A stretch of DNA of 64,000 nt, taken from contig CM072811.1 in NCBI GenBank assembly GCA_037013495.1, forward strand, positions 17,118,659 to 17,182,658. The letters run 5' to 3'. Source of the DNA: Hippophae tibetana. Its lineage: Eukaryota > Streptophyta > Magnoliopsida > Rosales > Elaeagnaceae. Numbering within the stretch: position 1 is the first letter of the stretch; every line of letters begins with the position of its first letter. The notes under the pieces were generated by a model. It searched no databases. It saw only the letters and a program-made list of their open reading frames with translations, and was not told the DNA's origin. The translations under genes and the position numbers were made by a program. This document shows positions 33,901 to 44,289 of this stretch, piece after piece.

Positions 33901-35029
33901 AAAATAAAAAGTTTAAAATGAAATTTTGGAATAGTTACGAAACATAAAATTAATTATTTTTTGCTTTTGTAGAGTTAAAAATAAAATAAAAAAACATTTG
34001 TGGGTGTGGTAACTTCTGGAAATCACTGTTGAAGAAATGATGATTTCTGGAAATTTATTAGATTTTGAGCTGAAATGTTACCTTGTAGAAAATAAAGCAA
34101 AAAGAAAAACAACTTGCTTATTCGTTAATTAAAGTGGTTCTCAAAATGCATTCTTTGAGCTATTCTAATTTTGGAGAGAGCTATGTTTTGGTTGGTTTGT
34201 GTTTATATTTTTTCAAGTTAATTATTTACAGACCATAATATTAATGTGCTCTGCTTTAACTAAGAGGTATTCGTTACCAATTGCTTTAGTGCAATGGTAT
34301 GCATATAGGGTTTAATGCTTTTGTTCAAGTTACCCCTTGTATATGCATGCGTTTAGGTAGTGCAGTGGTATAGATATAAGGTGGTTTCGAAACCCCTTGT
34401 ATATGTATGCGTTTAGGTGTTTGAACGTGTAACTGTTTTATTCAAAAACATAAATAACAAATAAATAAAACACCAAGGCGTGTTTGTTTTGATTGAGATT
34501 TCAGTTAGGAAGCAAGCGAGTCGGTATCGTTGGATTAGGAAACATTGGCTTAGAAGTAGCTAAAAGGCTGGAAGGATTTGGCTGCAAAGTTTTGTACAAC
34601 TCGAGGAAGGCAAAGCCATTTGTTTCATATCCATTTTATTCTAATGTTACTGAACTCGCAGCTGAAAGTGATGTGCTTATTATTTGCTGTGCCTTGACTG
34701 AGCAAACTCGCCTCATGATTAATAAGGAAGTCATATTGGCATTAGGAAAAGATGGAGTGATTGTGAATGTAGGACGTGGGCAAATTATCAACGAGAAGGA
34801 AATGGTGGAGTGCTTGAAGAAAGGAGAGCTTGGAGGTGCTGCCTTGGATGTGTTCGAGAATGAGCCTCTGGTTCCTGCAGAGTTCTTTGAAATGGATAAC
34901 GTTGTGCTTTCACCTCATGCATCTGTTCTTACGCCTGAAAGTATGAAGGCTTTGTGTGAGCTTATAGTTTCAAATTTGGAATCTTTCTTCTCAAATAAAC
35001 CTTTGATTTCTCAGGTTGTGAATGATTGA
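27923..35029 (+). CDS. HPR3: Glyoxylate/hydroxypyruvate reductase, HPR3-like (two exons)
   Basis: D-isomer-specific 2-hydroxyacid dehydrogenase, which reduces hydroxypyruvate or glyoxylate (possibly hydroxyphenylpyruvate) with NAD(P)H. CDS join(27923..28405,34505..35029), 335 residues, close to the roughly 310-325 usual in the family. The exon 1 donor is AAG|GTTTGC, the exon 2 acceptor TTTCAG|TTAGG; the join is phase 0 and gives the family sequence GDYHLGSKLGSKRVGIVGLG. Exon 1 holds the substrate-domain half (STGVDHVDL, residues 94-102; LDVADMAVGLLIDVLRK, 121-137). Exon 2 holds the Rossmann motif GLGNIG (G171, G173, G176), catalytic Arg252 (VNVGRG), Glu281 (FENEP) and His299 (SPHAS). All key residues are present and no stop or frameshift occurs. 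HPR3-type proteins are known to be mainly cytosolic photorespiratory bypass enzymes; no targeting peptide is evident. The His-rich N-terminus is unusual. The 6099-bp intron carries a copia element. AATAAA at 35089 is a possible poly(A) signal. Confidence 0.9.
28488..28838 (+). repeat. 5' LTR of intronic copia
   Basis: Aligns with 32902-33284: aatattaaa ... ttgttgtattaataaa, then the gtcattaaacaattttataa block (about 28711) and the catatattttcctcctaaaaa block (about 28788). The left border is blurred and lacks the TG start, so the estimate may be off by tens of bases. It is followed by TGGTGTTAGTAG at 28842, a decayed tRNA-Met primer site. Confidence 0.7.
28949..29720 (+). pseudogene. Intronic copia gag remnant
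   Basis: Gag of a Ty1/copia element (UBN2 type). The start reads MKALLGANDIWNIVENVYVD and ALKDSRKKDKK-like sequence follows (VDVLKDSRKKDKKILFLIF), the typical N-terminal Gag block. The end near 29690-29720 keeps the zinc-knuckle spacing (KFGHYASKC) but with a stop inside the motif. The middle is broken by frameshifts and stops. It would form particles with Pol downstream. Confidence 0.75.
30180..31300 (+). pseudogene. Intronic copia integrase remnant
   Basis: Integrase of copia type. The core end reads PRTPQQNGMAKQKNKT (about 30660-30710; the usual catalytic block is QQNGVVERKN, so the catalytic Glu appears to be Lys or Gln here), then KSKKMPKEFWAEAVASAMYL (about 30740-30800). The GKR-like C-terminal block follows from 30877: RIFGSIAYVNVSEGERTKLD, GYDISSKGYKLYN and TVISRDVEFDEEG. 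Stops upstream and a frameshift near 31100 end the frame. The region also includes a Ser-rich linker (31190-31265). Confidence 0.8.
31300..32890 (+). pseudogene. Intronic copia reverse transcriptase / RNase H remnant
   Basis: Copia Pol. From about 31500 the usual IGVKWVYK block is visible (GVK.VYKEK), then LETIRLIISFASQNKWSIYQ (31648-31710), LKNAFYELEQASRV-like sequence (about 31800-31840), the catalytic LYVDDLIFIGNN block (YVDD at 31957-31968), and DIGLISYYLGIEVKQRDN (about 32045-32100). RNase H follows: HLMAIKIILRYIKGT (about 32342-32385), GYSDND (about 32435), and a C-terminal block around 32540-32890 (TLSTCGAEYVAI, then the terminal QVIDIFSKPF-type end). Multiple stops and frameshifts. 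Confidence 0.83.
32902..33284 (+). repeat. 3' LTR of intronic copia
   Basis: Starts TGTTGGGTATTAAAG right after the purine tract AAATCAAGGGGG (about 32890-32901) and ends near ATATCA at 33284. It matches the left LTR over its length. The border with intron sequence at 33285 is inferred from where similarity ends. Confidence 0.78.
33405..33466. repeat. Short tandem duplication (about 31 bp x2)
   Basis: The words atattatttttaggatttt and ccaatcaaattg occur twice in succession in the intron, differing by one or two bases. A simple local duplication. Confidence 0.8.
33661..33806. mobile_element. MITE-like inverted-repeat element in intron
   Basis: The left end (ccacaagttgtgatataatt at about 33664) is the reverse complement of the right end (about 33770-33800, cattgtagtatcacaacttgt-type), with arms of about 38-40 bp and a few differences. 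Total about 145 bp. No coding capacity. Family not recognised and no clear target duplication. Confidence 0.6.
34287..34420 (+). repeat. SINE-like (tRNA-derived) tandem pair before exon 2
   Basis: Two consecutive related units. Each begins with an A-box-like TAGTGCAATGG (34287-34297) or TAGTGCAGTGG (34358-34368), close to the pol III consensus TRGCNNAGYGG. Each then carries a B-box-like sequence (GTTCAAGTTACC at about 34323; GGTTTCGAAACC at 34383-34394) and the shared tail ccccttgtatatgcatgcgtttagg (one base differs). They end about 85 bases before the exon 2 acceptor. A tRNA-derived origin is inferred from the boxes only. Confidence 0.5.
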
Positions 35030-36599
35030 TGAATCAATGGGTTTGTTCTCATTTTCTCTGTGTCATAGCAATGAATGTGCCCTTGTAGAATAAACCCACC
35101 ATAAGAAATGTATGATGTGAAGCTATTAATCCTATTATCAATGAGAACTGAAATATAAAAGTTTTCAGAAACTGAATTTTCAGAATTTTGTTTGGCATTT
35201 TGCTAGAGCTTATGATTCCTTAATTTTAGTATGAAAACGAAAACCCAAGTGAAGAATCGAGAAAACCACCCCTTTTAATTAAATTAAAGAAAAGAAAAGA
35301 AAAATCTATAGTTTTTGAAAGCGTGAACCTCACTTCTATTTCTCTTCAAATGGGTTGCCAATGTCATTGATCCAAGGGGCAAGAGATTATCCATTTTCCA
35401 CCAATTCATGGAGAAACCTAGGTGTAATTATATATATATATATATAGATCAATGGTCTCAATGTGTTTTACTATTTAGCACACTCTTATATCTTAACGGA
35501 TGAGATTTTTAAGTAGAGAGAAAATTAATTATTTAAATCACAATTGTTGAAATAAATCATTTAATCACAATCGTTGAAATAAATTACTAGCATGCTTAAT
35601 CTTATGGAAATGATTATAGGACTACTTATGACCATTTCCTTGTTCATGTAAGGTTATCACCTATACAAAGGACCCATATATGTGTATGCAAATACATATC
35701 ACAATACAGTTCTTTTTTCTGCTTTGAAGTTATTCTTACTTTCATATCATGTTATCAGTACAAAAGCTATAATCTCTTTCACTTCTAAAGAAGGTTGTTA
35801 GTATAAACTCTATATTGTATATTTATTTCACAATAGTTTGATACTATTCATTATTTTCAATAGCAGGACATTTTAGTCTATCTAAAGTTCATGATTGTTA
35901 TATGTGAGAAATGACTTTGGCTAAATTAATATTCCACAAGTTTTAGTGGTATGGCTTATCACACCAAAACAATCATGAGTTTCTTTTTAGATCTTGCTCA
36001 TGATTAATTGGTTATCCTTAATTTTATAAATATTGTGTGATGGTAGTAATTGTGATTACCTTTGATTAATCCTCAAATATCAGTCTTTCATTAACTAATC
36101 TAATTATTCATTCATATTCTGAAATATATATTTGTATATTTTTCTTAAATCTTGACCCGAATACATATCAATTTTGAGCCAATCGACTACATTTTATTTT
36201 ACTCCTTAATGGATACATAATGGCAAACATGCACGAAGTCATCTGACTTTTAAAGACAAAGGTGACTAACAACTTGATCTCCCTTGTTTTGTATATGATA
36301 TGTTTATTCCTACTTATTCTTTTAGATATTAACCAATTAACACTTTGTGACGTATATTTTATCAATTTTTTAAATTTTTTATGTTAATTATGAATAATTT
36401 TAACAAGGTTCAGACATGGATGCTTTTTCATGATTAATCCATAATCATAGTACATAGAATTCTCTTTTAGTATTTTGAATATTTGACTTACTCTCAAATT
36501 TAATTTATTAATTTCATAAAATATATTTGATTAATTAACACATAATTACCATTTGGTTGTGATTACCATATTAATTGTTATATATCACAATTTTTTTTG
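35030..36599. other. 3' flank of HPR3-like gene; AT-rich, possible copia LTR edge
   Basis: Contains the 3' UTR of the gene (about 35030-35170, AATAAA at 35089), an AT dinucleotide run (about 35428-35446), and a region around 35650-35760 that looks like the end of a plus-strand copia LTR followed by TGTTATCAGTA (35750-35760), which resembles a decayed tRNA-Met primer site. No coding sequence was recognised up to the Tat-like element. Confidence 0.4.
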
Positions 36600-36604
36600 A
36601 AAGG

Positions 36605-37082
36605 TGTTAAAGCTTATTTCTATTAAGACGTGTTCTCTTGACACGTAAACTTATAAATCATTAGAAAATTACATAAAAAAGGATGACATCCATAGGTTTC
36701 GTATTCATTTTGATATTTAAGTCAGTTTCTTTGAGAAAAGTTAAGATCAGAGGGAATTTGAGAGAAAGTTCTTAGGTAGTTTATGCGTAAACTTATGCTT
36801 ACATCTTCTATTTATGAGCACCTATTTAAAAGTTTTGAAGGATGATCTAATCATAAATAACTAATATCGATTAAATAATATTTAAATATTAAATTAATTA
36901 ATATATAATTATTCAGAATATTAATGACCTTTCATAAATGTAAATTATGTCATTAATATTCATTTTAAATTTAAATAATAAAATATATACTTGATTGTAT
37001 GCTAATTGTATCCATTTGATTTTTCAAAGTTAGACCAATCAAATATGGATATGCGTATATGGTGATTTTCCTATCCATGACA
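36605..37082 (-). repeat. 3' LTR of Tat-like element
   Basis: Plus strand starts TGTTAAAGCTTATTTC and ends CTATCCATGACA; minus-strand reading is TGTCATGG ... TTTAACA. It aligns throughout with 48765-49264, sharing the tgcgtaaacttatgc block (about 36784 and 48949), the ttaaatattaaattaattaatat block, and others. Flanked outside by AAAGG. Confidence 0.88.
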
Positions 37083-37086
37083 AGCC

Positions 37087-37117
37087 CTTTAGTCGCCTTA
37101 GTCGCCTTAGTTGCCTT
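37087..37117. repeat. Short tandem TTAGTCGCC repeat
   Basis: Three units of TTAGTCGCC / TTAGTTGCC directly inside the 3' LTR of the Tat-like element. A small local repeat of no known role. Confidence 0.7.
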
Positions 37118-37494
37118 TGGTGGGGTAGGTAGTCTAGTTATCTCGCTTCGATACGGTGACTAGGTGATAGTTAGCTCTAGAGTCTCTTAGCTGAGTTACA
37201 CAACTGGTATCCTGATGAGTGCTTAAAAAGCACTAAAATAACCATGATTTTATGCACATTAATTGATTAAAAATATATATATTTATATGTTTTATCATAT
37301 ATTTATATAAATTTGTCTTTTTCGGAATCACGGGTATTTTTATTGTTTTTCAGGTATTTTGGCTTAAAAACGTAACTTAAAGACTCAAAGAGTAATACTT
37401 GAAGCAATACATCACAAATATATTAATAAATAAATGGGAAAAGGTCAACATATATGCAAAAATTGAACAAAATGGGTCAAAAAGGAGAAAAACA

Positions 37495-37700
37495 CACCGC
37501 CGTGTCGCCCAGCCGCGCGCTGCTGCTATTCATCCGCGCAAAGCTGCACGCGCTGGTACTGTTCATCCGCCCCAATCTGCGCGCGGCTACTGTTCATCCG
37601 CGCAAAGCTACGCACGGCTACTGTTCATCTACGCCAAGCTGCGCGCGGCTACTGTTCATCCGCGCGCGGCCAGCAGCCCTTCCGCGCGCGCCGACGCCCA
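37495..37700. repeat. GC-rich minisatellite in U3 of the solo LTR
   Basis: About five units of roughly 30-36 bp built on ctactgttcatccgcgc and aagctgcgcgcgg. A sharp GC island in AT-rich DNA, lying about 120-320 bases upstream of the LTR TATA box. Long open frames here (37399-37756) are a by-product of the repeat. Confidence 0.85.
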
Positions 37701-37817
37701 TTTCGCCCCATTTTTCACGTGCAGCCGCCCCACGTCATGCTGACGTCATCAAATGACGTAAGCAATCACCAATCCGCGTTTTTACATTTTTTCTCTACTT
37801 TTTCTCTCCATCCTCAC

Positions 37818-37826
37818 CTATAAATA
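37818..37826 (+). promoter_or_regulatory. TATA box of family-C LTR
   Basis: CTATAAATA, preceded by cctcac, at the same place as CTATAAAAG near 51075 and CTTATAAAA at 58842 in the element C LTRs. Transcription should start about 30 bases downstream. Confidence 0.7.
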
Positions 37827-39125
37827 CCCCCTTTCCCTTCACTTCAAAATACACCTTCAACACCTTCAAAACACACTTCTCTCTTCTTTCTTTCTCTCTT
37901 TTCATAGATTTTTAGTTTTTCTTATGTTTTCTTAGTTTTTAGCTTTTCTTAGTTAATTTCTCTTAGTTTTAGAGTTCTTCCCTTTTTGGGAAGAACTAGT
38001 TATGTTTTTGTAATTTATTAGCTTTTTGATTCAATAAATGGGAGTGCAAATTCCGCTTGGAGGTTTTCCAGCAACGGGAATAGCGTCGAAGTTCTGTAAT
38101 GATTTTATTTTCTTTACAGTTATTTTTATGCTTTATTCTTAAATGTTATATTTAATTTGTCTGTGATTAAATTTAACTGTGCTGGCTGTTTATAATCATG
38201 ATATAATAATAACGTTGTTATGCTTGCGAAATATTAAATAGGTAAAAATCTCTAAAATGAATTGATTTTATTTTTATTCAAGATTTTATATTAAGAATGT
38301 TAGAGAGAAATATATTATTTTTCATTACAAACTTAAACCTGAAAATTAGATTTTAAGGTTTAGTTATCCGGTCTGATTTAGAGTAGTGCTCTTTTATTTG
38401 TTGGTACAATCGCCCGGTAGTTAGAGTGAAGCTCTATTTCAAAAGTTTTTATAAGAATTATTATCTAAAAATGTATTGACGACATGTTTTCAGTAATGGT
38501 TTTAAAACTTGAAAGTTAGTACTCGGATAACTAGATTCTTAGGTTTAATTTGGACACCTTGAATAAAGTTTAAACTGTCTAACCCCACCAAAGGTGGCAT
38601 TTAAATGGTTCATTTTCAATCTCTTAGAAAAAGGAATTAATTTAATTAACCAAATTAGTTATCAATCCCACCCATAGGTGTTAATTGATCTGTTTAGTTA
38701 ACAAAGAATATCTAACCCCACCAAAGGTGATATTCATACAAAAAAGGGAGAATCAATAAATATCAATTCATATCTTTAATAACCTAGATAATATGAGCAA
38801 GCATAATTAACTTAGTTATTATATCCATAAATACTCCGCCATTATAAATGAACAAAATTTGCATGAATATTTATTGAATCTATTTTATTTTTATGTAAGT
38901 AGATTAAAACACAAAACCCAAAATATTGTGACAGGATGTTTAGGATTTAATTTCGTTTTTAAAAGTTTGAATAATAAATTAAAAACCACATACATTCCTT
39001 CCTTAGATCGACCTTGGGAGTATACTTATCATTTTCTTCGAAATGATTCGTGCACTTGCGAAAGTTTTATAAATATTGAAACCAAAGTATTGGCAAGAAT
39101 TGGCGATGCCGGTTTTCGCTCATCA

Positions 39126-40087
39126 TATCCCAAATATCTTTATGTTATCATAATCTTAAGGTCACAAGTTTTCTAAGGCTATTACTATGTTTTAATTGGA
39201 TTCTCGATTGGAATGTTATGGTCGGTCAAATTTTGGGAAAAAACTCAATTATGGACCTATAGGTTCGACTTCCCAAATTTGATATCCTTTGAGCTTGATT
39301 CTACTTGATCTTCTCTCAAGCTGTACACTTGTATCATGGGCTGATGAGAGGTTAAGATTGGACCTACTAGTCTATATATAAACATGATTACTCTTAACCT
39401 CACTCACAACTCTCATTCTGAAATCAAGGTCAGAGTTTTGTGGAGAGAGATTAGAGAACAATTTCTTGCTTCATTCAACTCTTGGTAAATGGATTGATAT
39501 CTTCATTTTTCTAACATTTTTCTCCAATTTACCTTGAATTTGCATGAACTTTAGGAACTTGAAGAATACTTGCACTCTTAAAACTTTTTTTCCTTTTCTT
39601 TTTCTGTAGATCCACACTAGTAGGCCAAAATATTTTTAAGAGTTGTTTTAAAAGATAGGAGTTTATGTCCCATTGCTTCAAATTTGATAAACTTGATTCT
39701 AGGAATAACATGTCTTGTGGTAAGACACATAAACATCATCACAAAAAAAGGTTTATGAAGAATAATTGAGATACAAGAGATTTTGAAACAATAAATGGAT
39801 ACCCAAACAAATGTGACTCACATCGAGTATGGAAAGATATGAGGGTCCCATATGTAGGCGAGGATGGGATGGAATGAAAGAATCAACAAAAGCCAAGACA
39901 ATAGATCATCCAAGAAGTGTAGCCACGTAGTCAACTTAGAAATGGCGAGATCGGTCATATGTGGCCTGATGCAACAGTCGGTCGAAAGGTCCAATCGGCC
40001 TATCGACCACCTGACCAGTCAACTAGTCAGCTAGTTGGCTGGTTGCTTAAGTGGTGTAGAGCCAATCGATACTTCCATTATGACTAG
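39126..40087. other. Tat-like element internal region with promoter-like site
   Basis: No gene recognised. A TATA-like CTATATATAAAC at about 39372 (plus strand) lies about 700 bases upstream of the antisense ORF and could be its promoter. A 53-bp tandem duplication runs from 40031 to 40136 (agttggctggttgcttaag and agttgactggttgcttaag units). Confidence 0.45.
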
Positions 40088-41990
40088 TTGACTGGTTGCT
40101 TAAGCGGTGTGAAGCTAATCGATACTTCCATTATTAAGGGTGATAATGACTCTAATGGTGTGGCATCGACAATTCTGGTTTCTGACTTCGATCTAACTCC
40201 CCTTTTTGTCATGACTTCGTCATCCCCGTTGACATTTCTAAAGTTGTTTTTAATGAAGCCATTCTTGAAGATTTACCTTTGAACCTGAGTGTAGAGTTAA
40301 GTGTTGAGTATGAGGTTTATTCTATGGTGGAAATCATTGTGAAGTCGATTGTGGATAAGTTGAGGGAGATGTTTGGGATTCCTAATAACATTGGATTCAT
40401 TCTTCTCGAGCATGATGACATTTATTGAAGTCCTTCTTCTGGAGGGATCACTATCTTTATAGATCAAATTTTTACTAGTCTCATGCTTCCATTCCCACCA
40501 CTAGTTCGAGAATTTCTTTGTAGAGTGGGAGCTCCTCAAGGATTGTTTCCTCCTAACTTCTCAAGAATTCTTCTATCCTGATACATCGTGTAGTAAGAAC
40601 ATGGTAAGGAGTTGACCCTAGTTTAGTTCTGTTTTGCACTACTTATAGTCTAGGAATGAAGGCTTGTTTAGCATCAGACCATATAATAATCATAGATTCA
40701 TTGAAGATTTTCCAAAGTCTAACAAGGGTTGGCATTGTTCATGGTTTATCACAATTATTTCTTATGACATGGCATTTCACCCAATGAATATATGCTTAGC
40801 GGTGAGTTGTTTACATGGATCTAGCTTACACTTTTGAGGTTACTTTACTATTTTATTCTCTTTTACTAACTTTTTCTCTCTTTGTCGCAATATGTTGGAA
40901 GCGAGTCAAGTTCATTGACGAGAGGTGGGAATTAATTGATCGAATATTCGCTCTACCTTATAGAGAGCATAGCTATAAGAGATTGATTAATGATAAGAGG
41001 ATTGTGCTCTGGGGTATGCAGCTTTTCTCATCTTTCCTGTGACTCTTGACGGCCCTTCTCTGAATGGTAAGAACTTTTATGTTTTCATTTGTTGAACTTG
41101 GTAGATAATTCCATGTCACTTACCCATTTTTTTTGTAGAGATGACTTCACAACATGCTTCTTCACAGAAAGGCAAGGTCTCAAGTGCTTTTCAATTCATA
41201 TACTAGTACATGGGAGACAAGATTCAAAAAGAAGGTGGATGCATGCTTGGGAAGAAAAGAGCATGTTAGGCTATAGCTTACCAAGTCAAGGTGATTGTAA
41301 AGGTTGAAGTTCCCGACATAGATCTAGTTCCTCCTCCAATTGAGGACTTTGTTATAGAAAATGTGTTTCCTCACACAAGTTCTCTTTGCGTAAGTCCCTA
41401 GGAACTAGGATGGCTGAGGTGACCAGACTTAGTACTGCGAGGTTGATTGAGAAGTCTAGGAAGGTAAAATTTCTATTCTAGAGTATGTTTTTGAGAGACA
41501 GAGTTTCCTTGATCCCATGGTTGATATTACCCATGACATTATATTTGAGAGAGAATGGGCCTTAACTTCACTTGAGCAAGCCTATGAAGATAGGTCGTGG
41601 GATGCCAGTGCATTGAAGAATGTAGGACAAGCGTAGAAAGCTGTAAAGAAAGCTCTTGTGGCTACATAGAATGCTTTTGAGGCTGCTAATGGTTAATTCT
41701 AGGAAAAGTTGGCTAGAAATAACTCTTAAGTTGTAGGATTTGGGTACTAAGATCCATTCATTGCCTACCCATCTTGAAGTTATAATTGAAGAGGAAGTAA
41801 ATGATTACCTTGACCAAGATGATGTCCAAGGTAACATAGGAGTTACTTGGGCTCAAGATTTTTCTAAGAAAGAAGATTTCGAAAGGTCCATCCAAAATTA
41901 GTTCTCCATCCATGCAACTTGCCAAACTACACTAGAGTTGTAGCTAAGTATAGTGAATATGACGATAGCTCAAATGTTGAGGGGAGTGAG
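40088..41990 (+). pseudogene. Antisense ORF of Tat-like element, Transposase_28-like
   Basis: Runs opposite to gag of its element. In three frames it reads SDFDLTPLFVMTSSSP (about 40180), LEDLPLNLSVE (about 40265), REMFGIPNNIGFILLEHD (about 40365), then the diagnostic stretch FTSLMLPFPPLVREFLCRVG followed by APQGLFPPNFSRIL (about 40470-40570) and FPKSNKGWHCSWF (about 40705). It ends with a charged helical tail (EREWALTSLEQAYEDRSWDA at about 41550, then an Ala/Lys-rich part). The middle matches the 'putative gypsy type transposon' domain (Transposase_28). Its function is unknown to me; such ORFs are known as extra, often antisense, ORFs in Tat-lineage elements. Stops and frameshifts show it is decayed. 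Confidence 0.65.
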
Positions 41991-41999
41991 ACTCTATCT

Positions 42000-43129
42000 A
42001 GATTAGCATTTCAGACTTCTATTGATGCTAGAAGTGAGGCCTAACCCTAGTCAACTACTTGGACTCAGGAAGTACTAGAGGTGTACCCATTATTGTTGTA
42101 CTATCAAAAGGTGCTAACATGGACGACTCCCATAGAAGTTAGGCGTTAGGCCACATTTTGCACGGTTTTTCTTTTTTTCTTTTTTTGGTTCCAACCAAAG
42201 TGCTAGTACTTGGATTTTATTTTGTAGCTCCATAATCATTTTAATTTTGAATGAAATGATACCAGTACTTTACTTTGGATTTTTTTGTATTCTACACTTT
42301 ACTTTGCATTTATTTTTAGAACTTGGAGTAGGGACGTACCCTTAGCGTTTCTATTATCCTCGTAGGATGCACTTAGTACTTTAGTGACCTTAGGGGCCAC
42401 ACTTGATCTTTCCTATGCCTTAGGAGATCACACTTGATTTTTGTTGGTGTAGGGTGCAGAACTCTTGGTGGTGTAGGGCACACAATTCTTAATTGGTGCA
42501 AGATATGCAATTCTTGCATTAGGATCATACTTAGTCATTTTTTTGCAAATATTTCTTTGAAGCTAAAAAATTGAATTGAAATGAGTTAGCCTCAAATATC
42601 TAGGATTAAGTTGGCATCAACATCTAGTATGGGTCCAGGAGAGCCCCAAATGGAACTTAGCGATGCAAAAAATGGTGGAGATAATATCGAGCGTGAGAGA
42701 CGCATAATAGATCGTAGAATAACACATGACTAGTTGGACGATGTTAGCGAGTTGGAGAAATAGGCAATGGAACACGCACAGGGGTGCAAACTTACTATAT
42801 AGGCGTGGTGCAACTGACATACCATCGGGTAGCTAGGCGATTAGGTAGCCAATTGATGATTTGGCTCTTGTCGATTGGTCCTCAATACTCGGGTGATTGG
42901 TTGGGTCCTATAGGTTTTGATTGTGGTGAGAGGTACCTACTATTTGTTGATGCTAGGTAGGATATGGTGAGAGATTATCCCTTGTCGGTGCTACATTGTT
43001 TCCCTAATACGATTTGTCCAAACTCTAAAGTTAACATTTTTCTACTGACTCAACTTTTTTTTCTAACTCCAACTTTTTTGAATCCATCTTTTCCTTTGAA
43101 TCCACTTTTTTTGAATCCATTTTTTGTTG
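42000..43129. other. Tat-like element internal region, no gene recognised
   Basis: Continuation of the internal region on the far side of the antisense ORF. No conserved protein block was seen in either strand; in particular no reverse transcriptase, RNase H or integrase motif. It includes repeated short words (for example ctttacttt and tgtagggcaca) but no clear array. Confidence 0.5.
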
Positions 43130-43240
43130 GTCTTTCTAAGTTCTTGAGAAGTTTTTTGGTCTTTGCAAGTTCCTTAAGAAATTTCTAGACTTTCCAAGTT
43201 CTTTGAAGGTTTTTCTAGTCTTTCCAAGTTCTTTAAGATT
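43130..43240. repeat. Degenerate tandem repeat, about 31-bp unit
   Basis: Four units based on ctttccaagttctttaagaa/gtttttctagt, each with changes. Preceded by three shorter tttgaatccactttt units (about 43077-43125). Confidence 0.75.
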
Positions 43241-43439
43241 TTTTTTTGAAAATGGGTAGTTTGGACTCCCAACCATTGCTTAGTAGGCTTCTTGAGTGTG
43301 TTAAGCAATGATCATTTTCTGGACCCATTTTTGTGGAGGTGTGGCTTCCACCTTTTCCTTGGAAATTATGTAAAAATTATTGATTCATGGGAAGGATTTT
43401 CCTTGGTGTGCCCCATTTTATTACATGGTGTACCTTACC

Positions 43440-43870
43440 TAACCCCAATGCTTAGATCTTGGATCATCATCATTGTGGGTTCCGGAGGGATTGAGCTTAT
43501 ATGGTTGGTAATAGCATTACCTTGATCCTGGATAACAATTATTATGGGTGTTGAATGGGTGTTTATTTCGCTTCCATTTTTGCGTAGGAAATGATCCATT
43601 AAGACAATGGTTTAATGCTGAGTAGGTCACTACCCTACCTTGATTCTAGATCACAATCTCTGTGGGCATTGGATGGGTGTTTATTGGCTTCCATTTTTGC
43701 ACAAGTAATCCATCAAGGCAATGATTTGAAAAGGCCAAGTGAGCCAATCTAGATCTTGGACCGAGGTCATTGTGGATGTAAAAGGGGTTCTAGGCTCACT
43801 TCCTTTCTATTATAGGACTCTATCCATTAAGACGATGGTTGGATATCATAATATGTTAAGCCCTCATAGG
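43440..43870. repeat. Degenerate tandem repeat, about 70-120-bp unit
   Basis: Four imperfect units carry a block like taccttgattctagatcacaat...tgtgggc (about 43450, 43520, 43640, 43745), three of them followed by cttccatttttgc or a similar word and tccattaagacaatgg. Tat-lineage elements are known to carry tandem arrays between pol and the 3' LTR; position and style fit. Confidence 0.65.
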
Positions 43871-44289
43871 ATGATGGTGGCAATATGGTATTGTAGAAGA
43901 AGTAGCCTTGTTGATCTAATGTAGGACAAGTCTGGTTCCTAATTTTGGTCAGTTATGGCTACTAGATTCAAGGGAGGAGTGTGCTTACTCCAAGCCATAG
44001 TAGTATATAGGGAAATCATTCCTTGGCATAAAAGCTAGGGTTGATATGTATGAATGGTTGATTTTAATTATGGTATTATAGCCTTTTTAGATGTGAAGGT
44101 TGTGTTGGGTGCTTGGAGCATTGAGTTACAGATAATTACTTGAATGGCAAGCTCGCTAAACTATTATTTATTCTCAATTTTGTTTTGGTGACAAAGTTGA
44201 CTTGGTCACACAAGACCTTACCTAGCATTTTTGATTGAAAATAAATTAAAAATATGAAGAAAAAATAAAAAGGTATGAACTTAACTTTT

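Larger units (their letters stand above)
37213..39125 (+). repeat. Solo LTR, family C, TSD TATCC
   Basis: Begins TGATGAGTGCTTAAAAAGCA and ends TTTTCGCTCATCA (1913 bp). Identical 5-bp flanks TATCC at 37208-37212 and 39126-39130. No internal region, so it is a solo LTR. It contains a GC-rich tandem repeat (about 37495-37700), a TATA box CTATAAATA (37818-37826) and CACC-loop-GGTG mini stem-loops (about 38585, 38678, 38715). It is the most complete copy of the family in the window. Confidence 0.95.

Noticed and set aside
34358..34394. A tRNA gene
   Set aside because: A- and B-box-like words are present but no cloverleaf or acceptor stem can be formed.
35400..35760. Plus-strand copia LTR ending at a PBS
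   Set aside because: Only a weak PBS-like word (TGTTATCAGTA) supports it; no second LTR or gag, so not listed as an element.
37399..37756. Two overlapping Ala/Arg-rich open frames of about 100 codons
   Set aside because: They lie in the GC-rich minisatellite of a solo LTR; the frames and the repeated peptide arise from the repeat unit.
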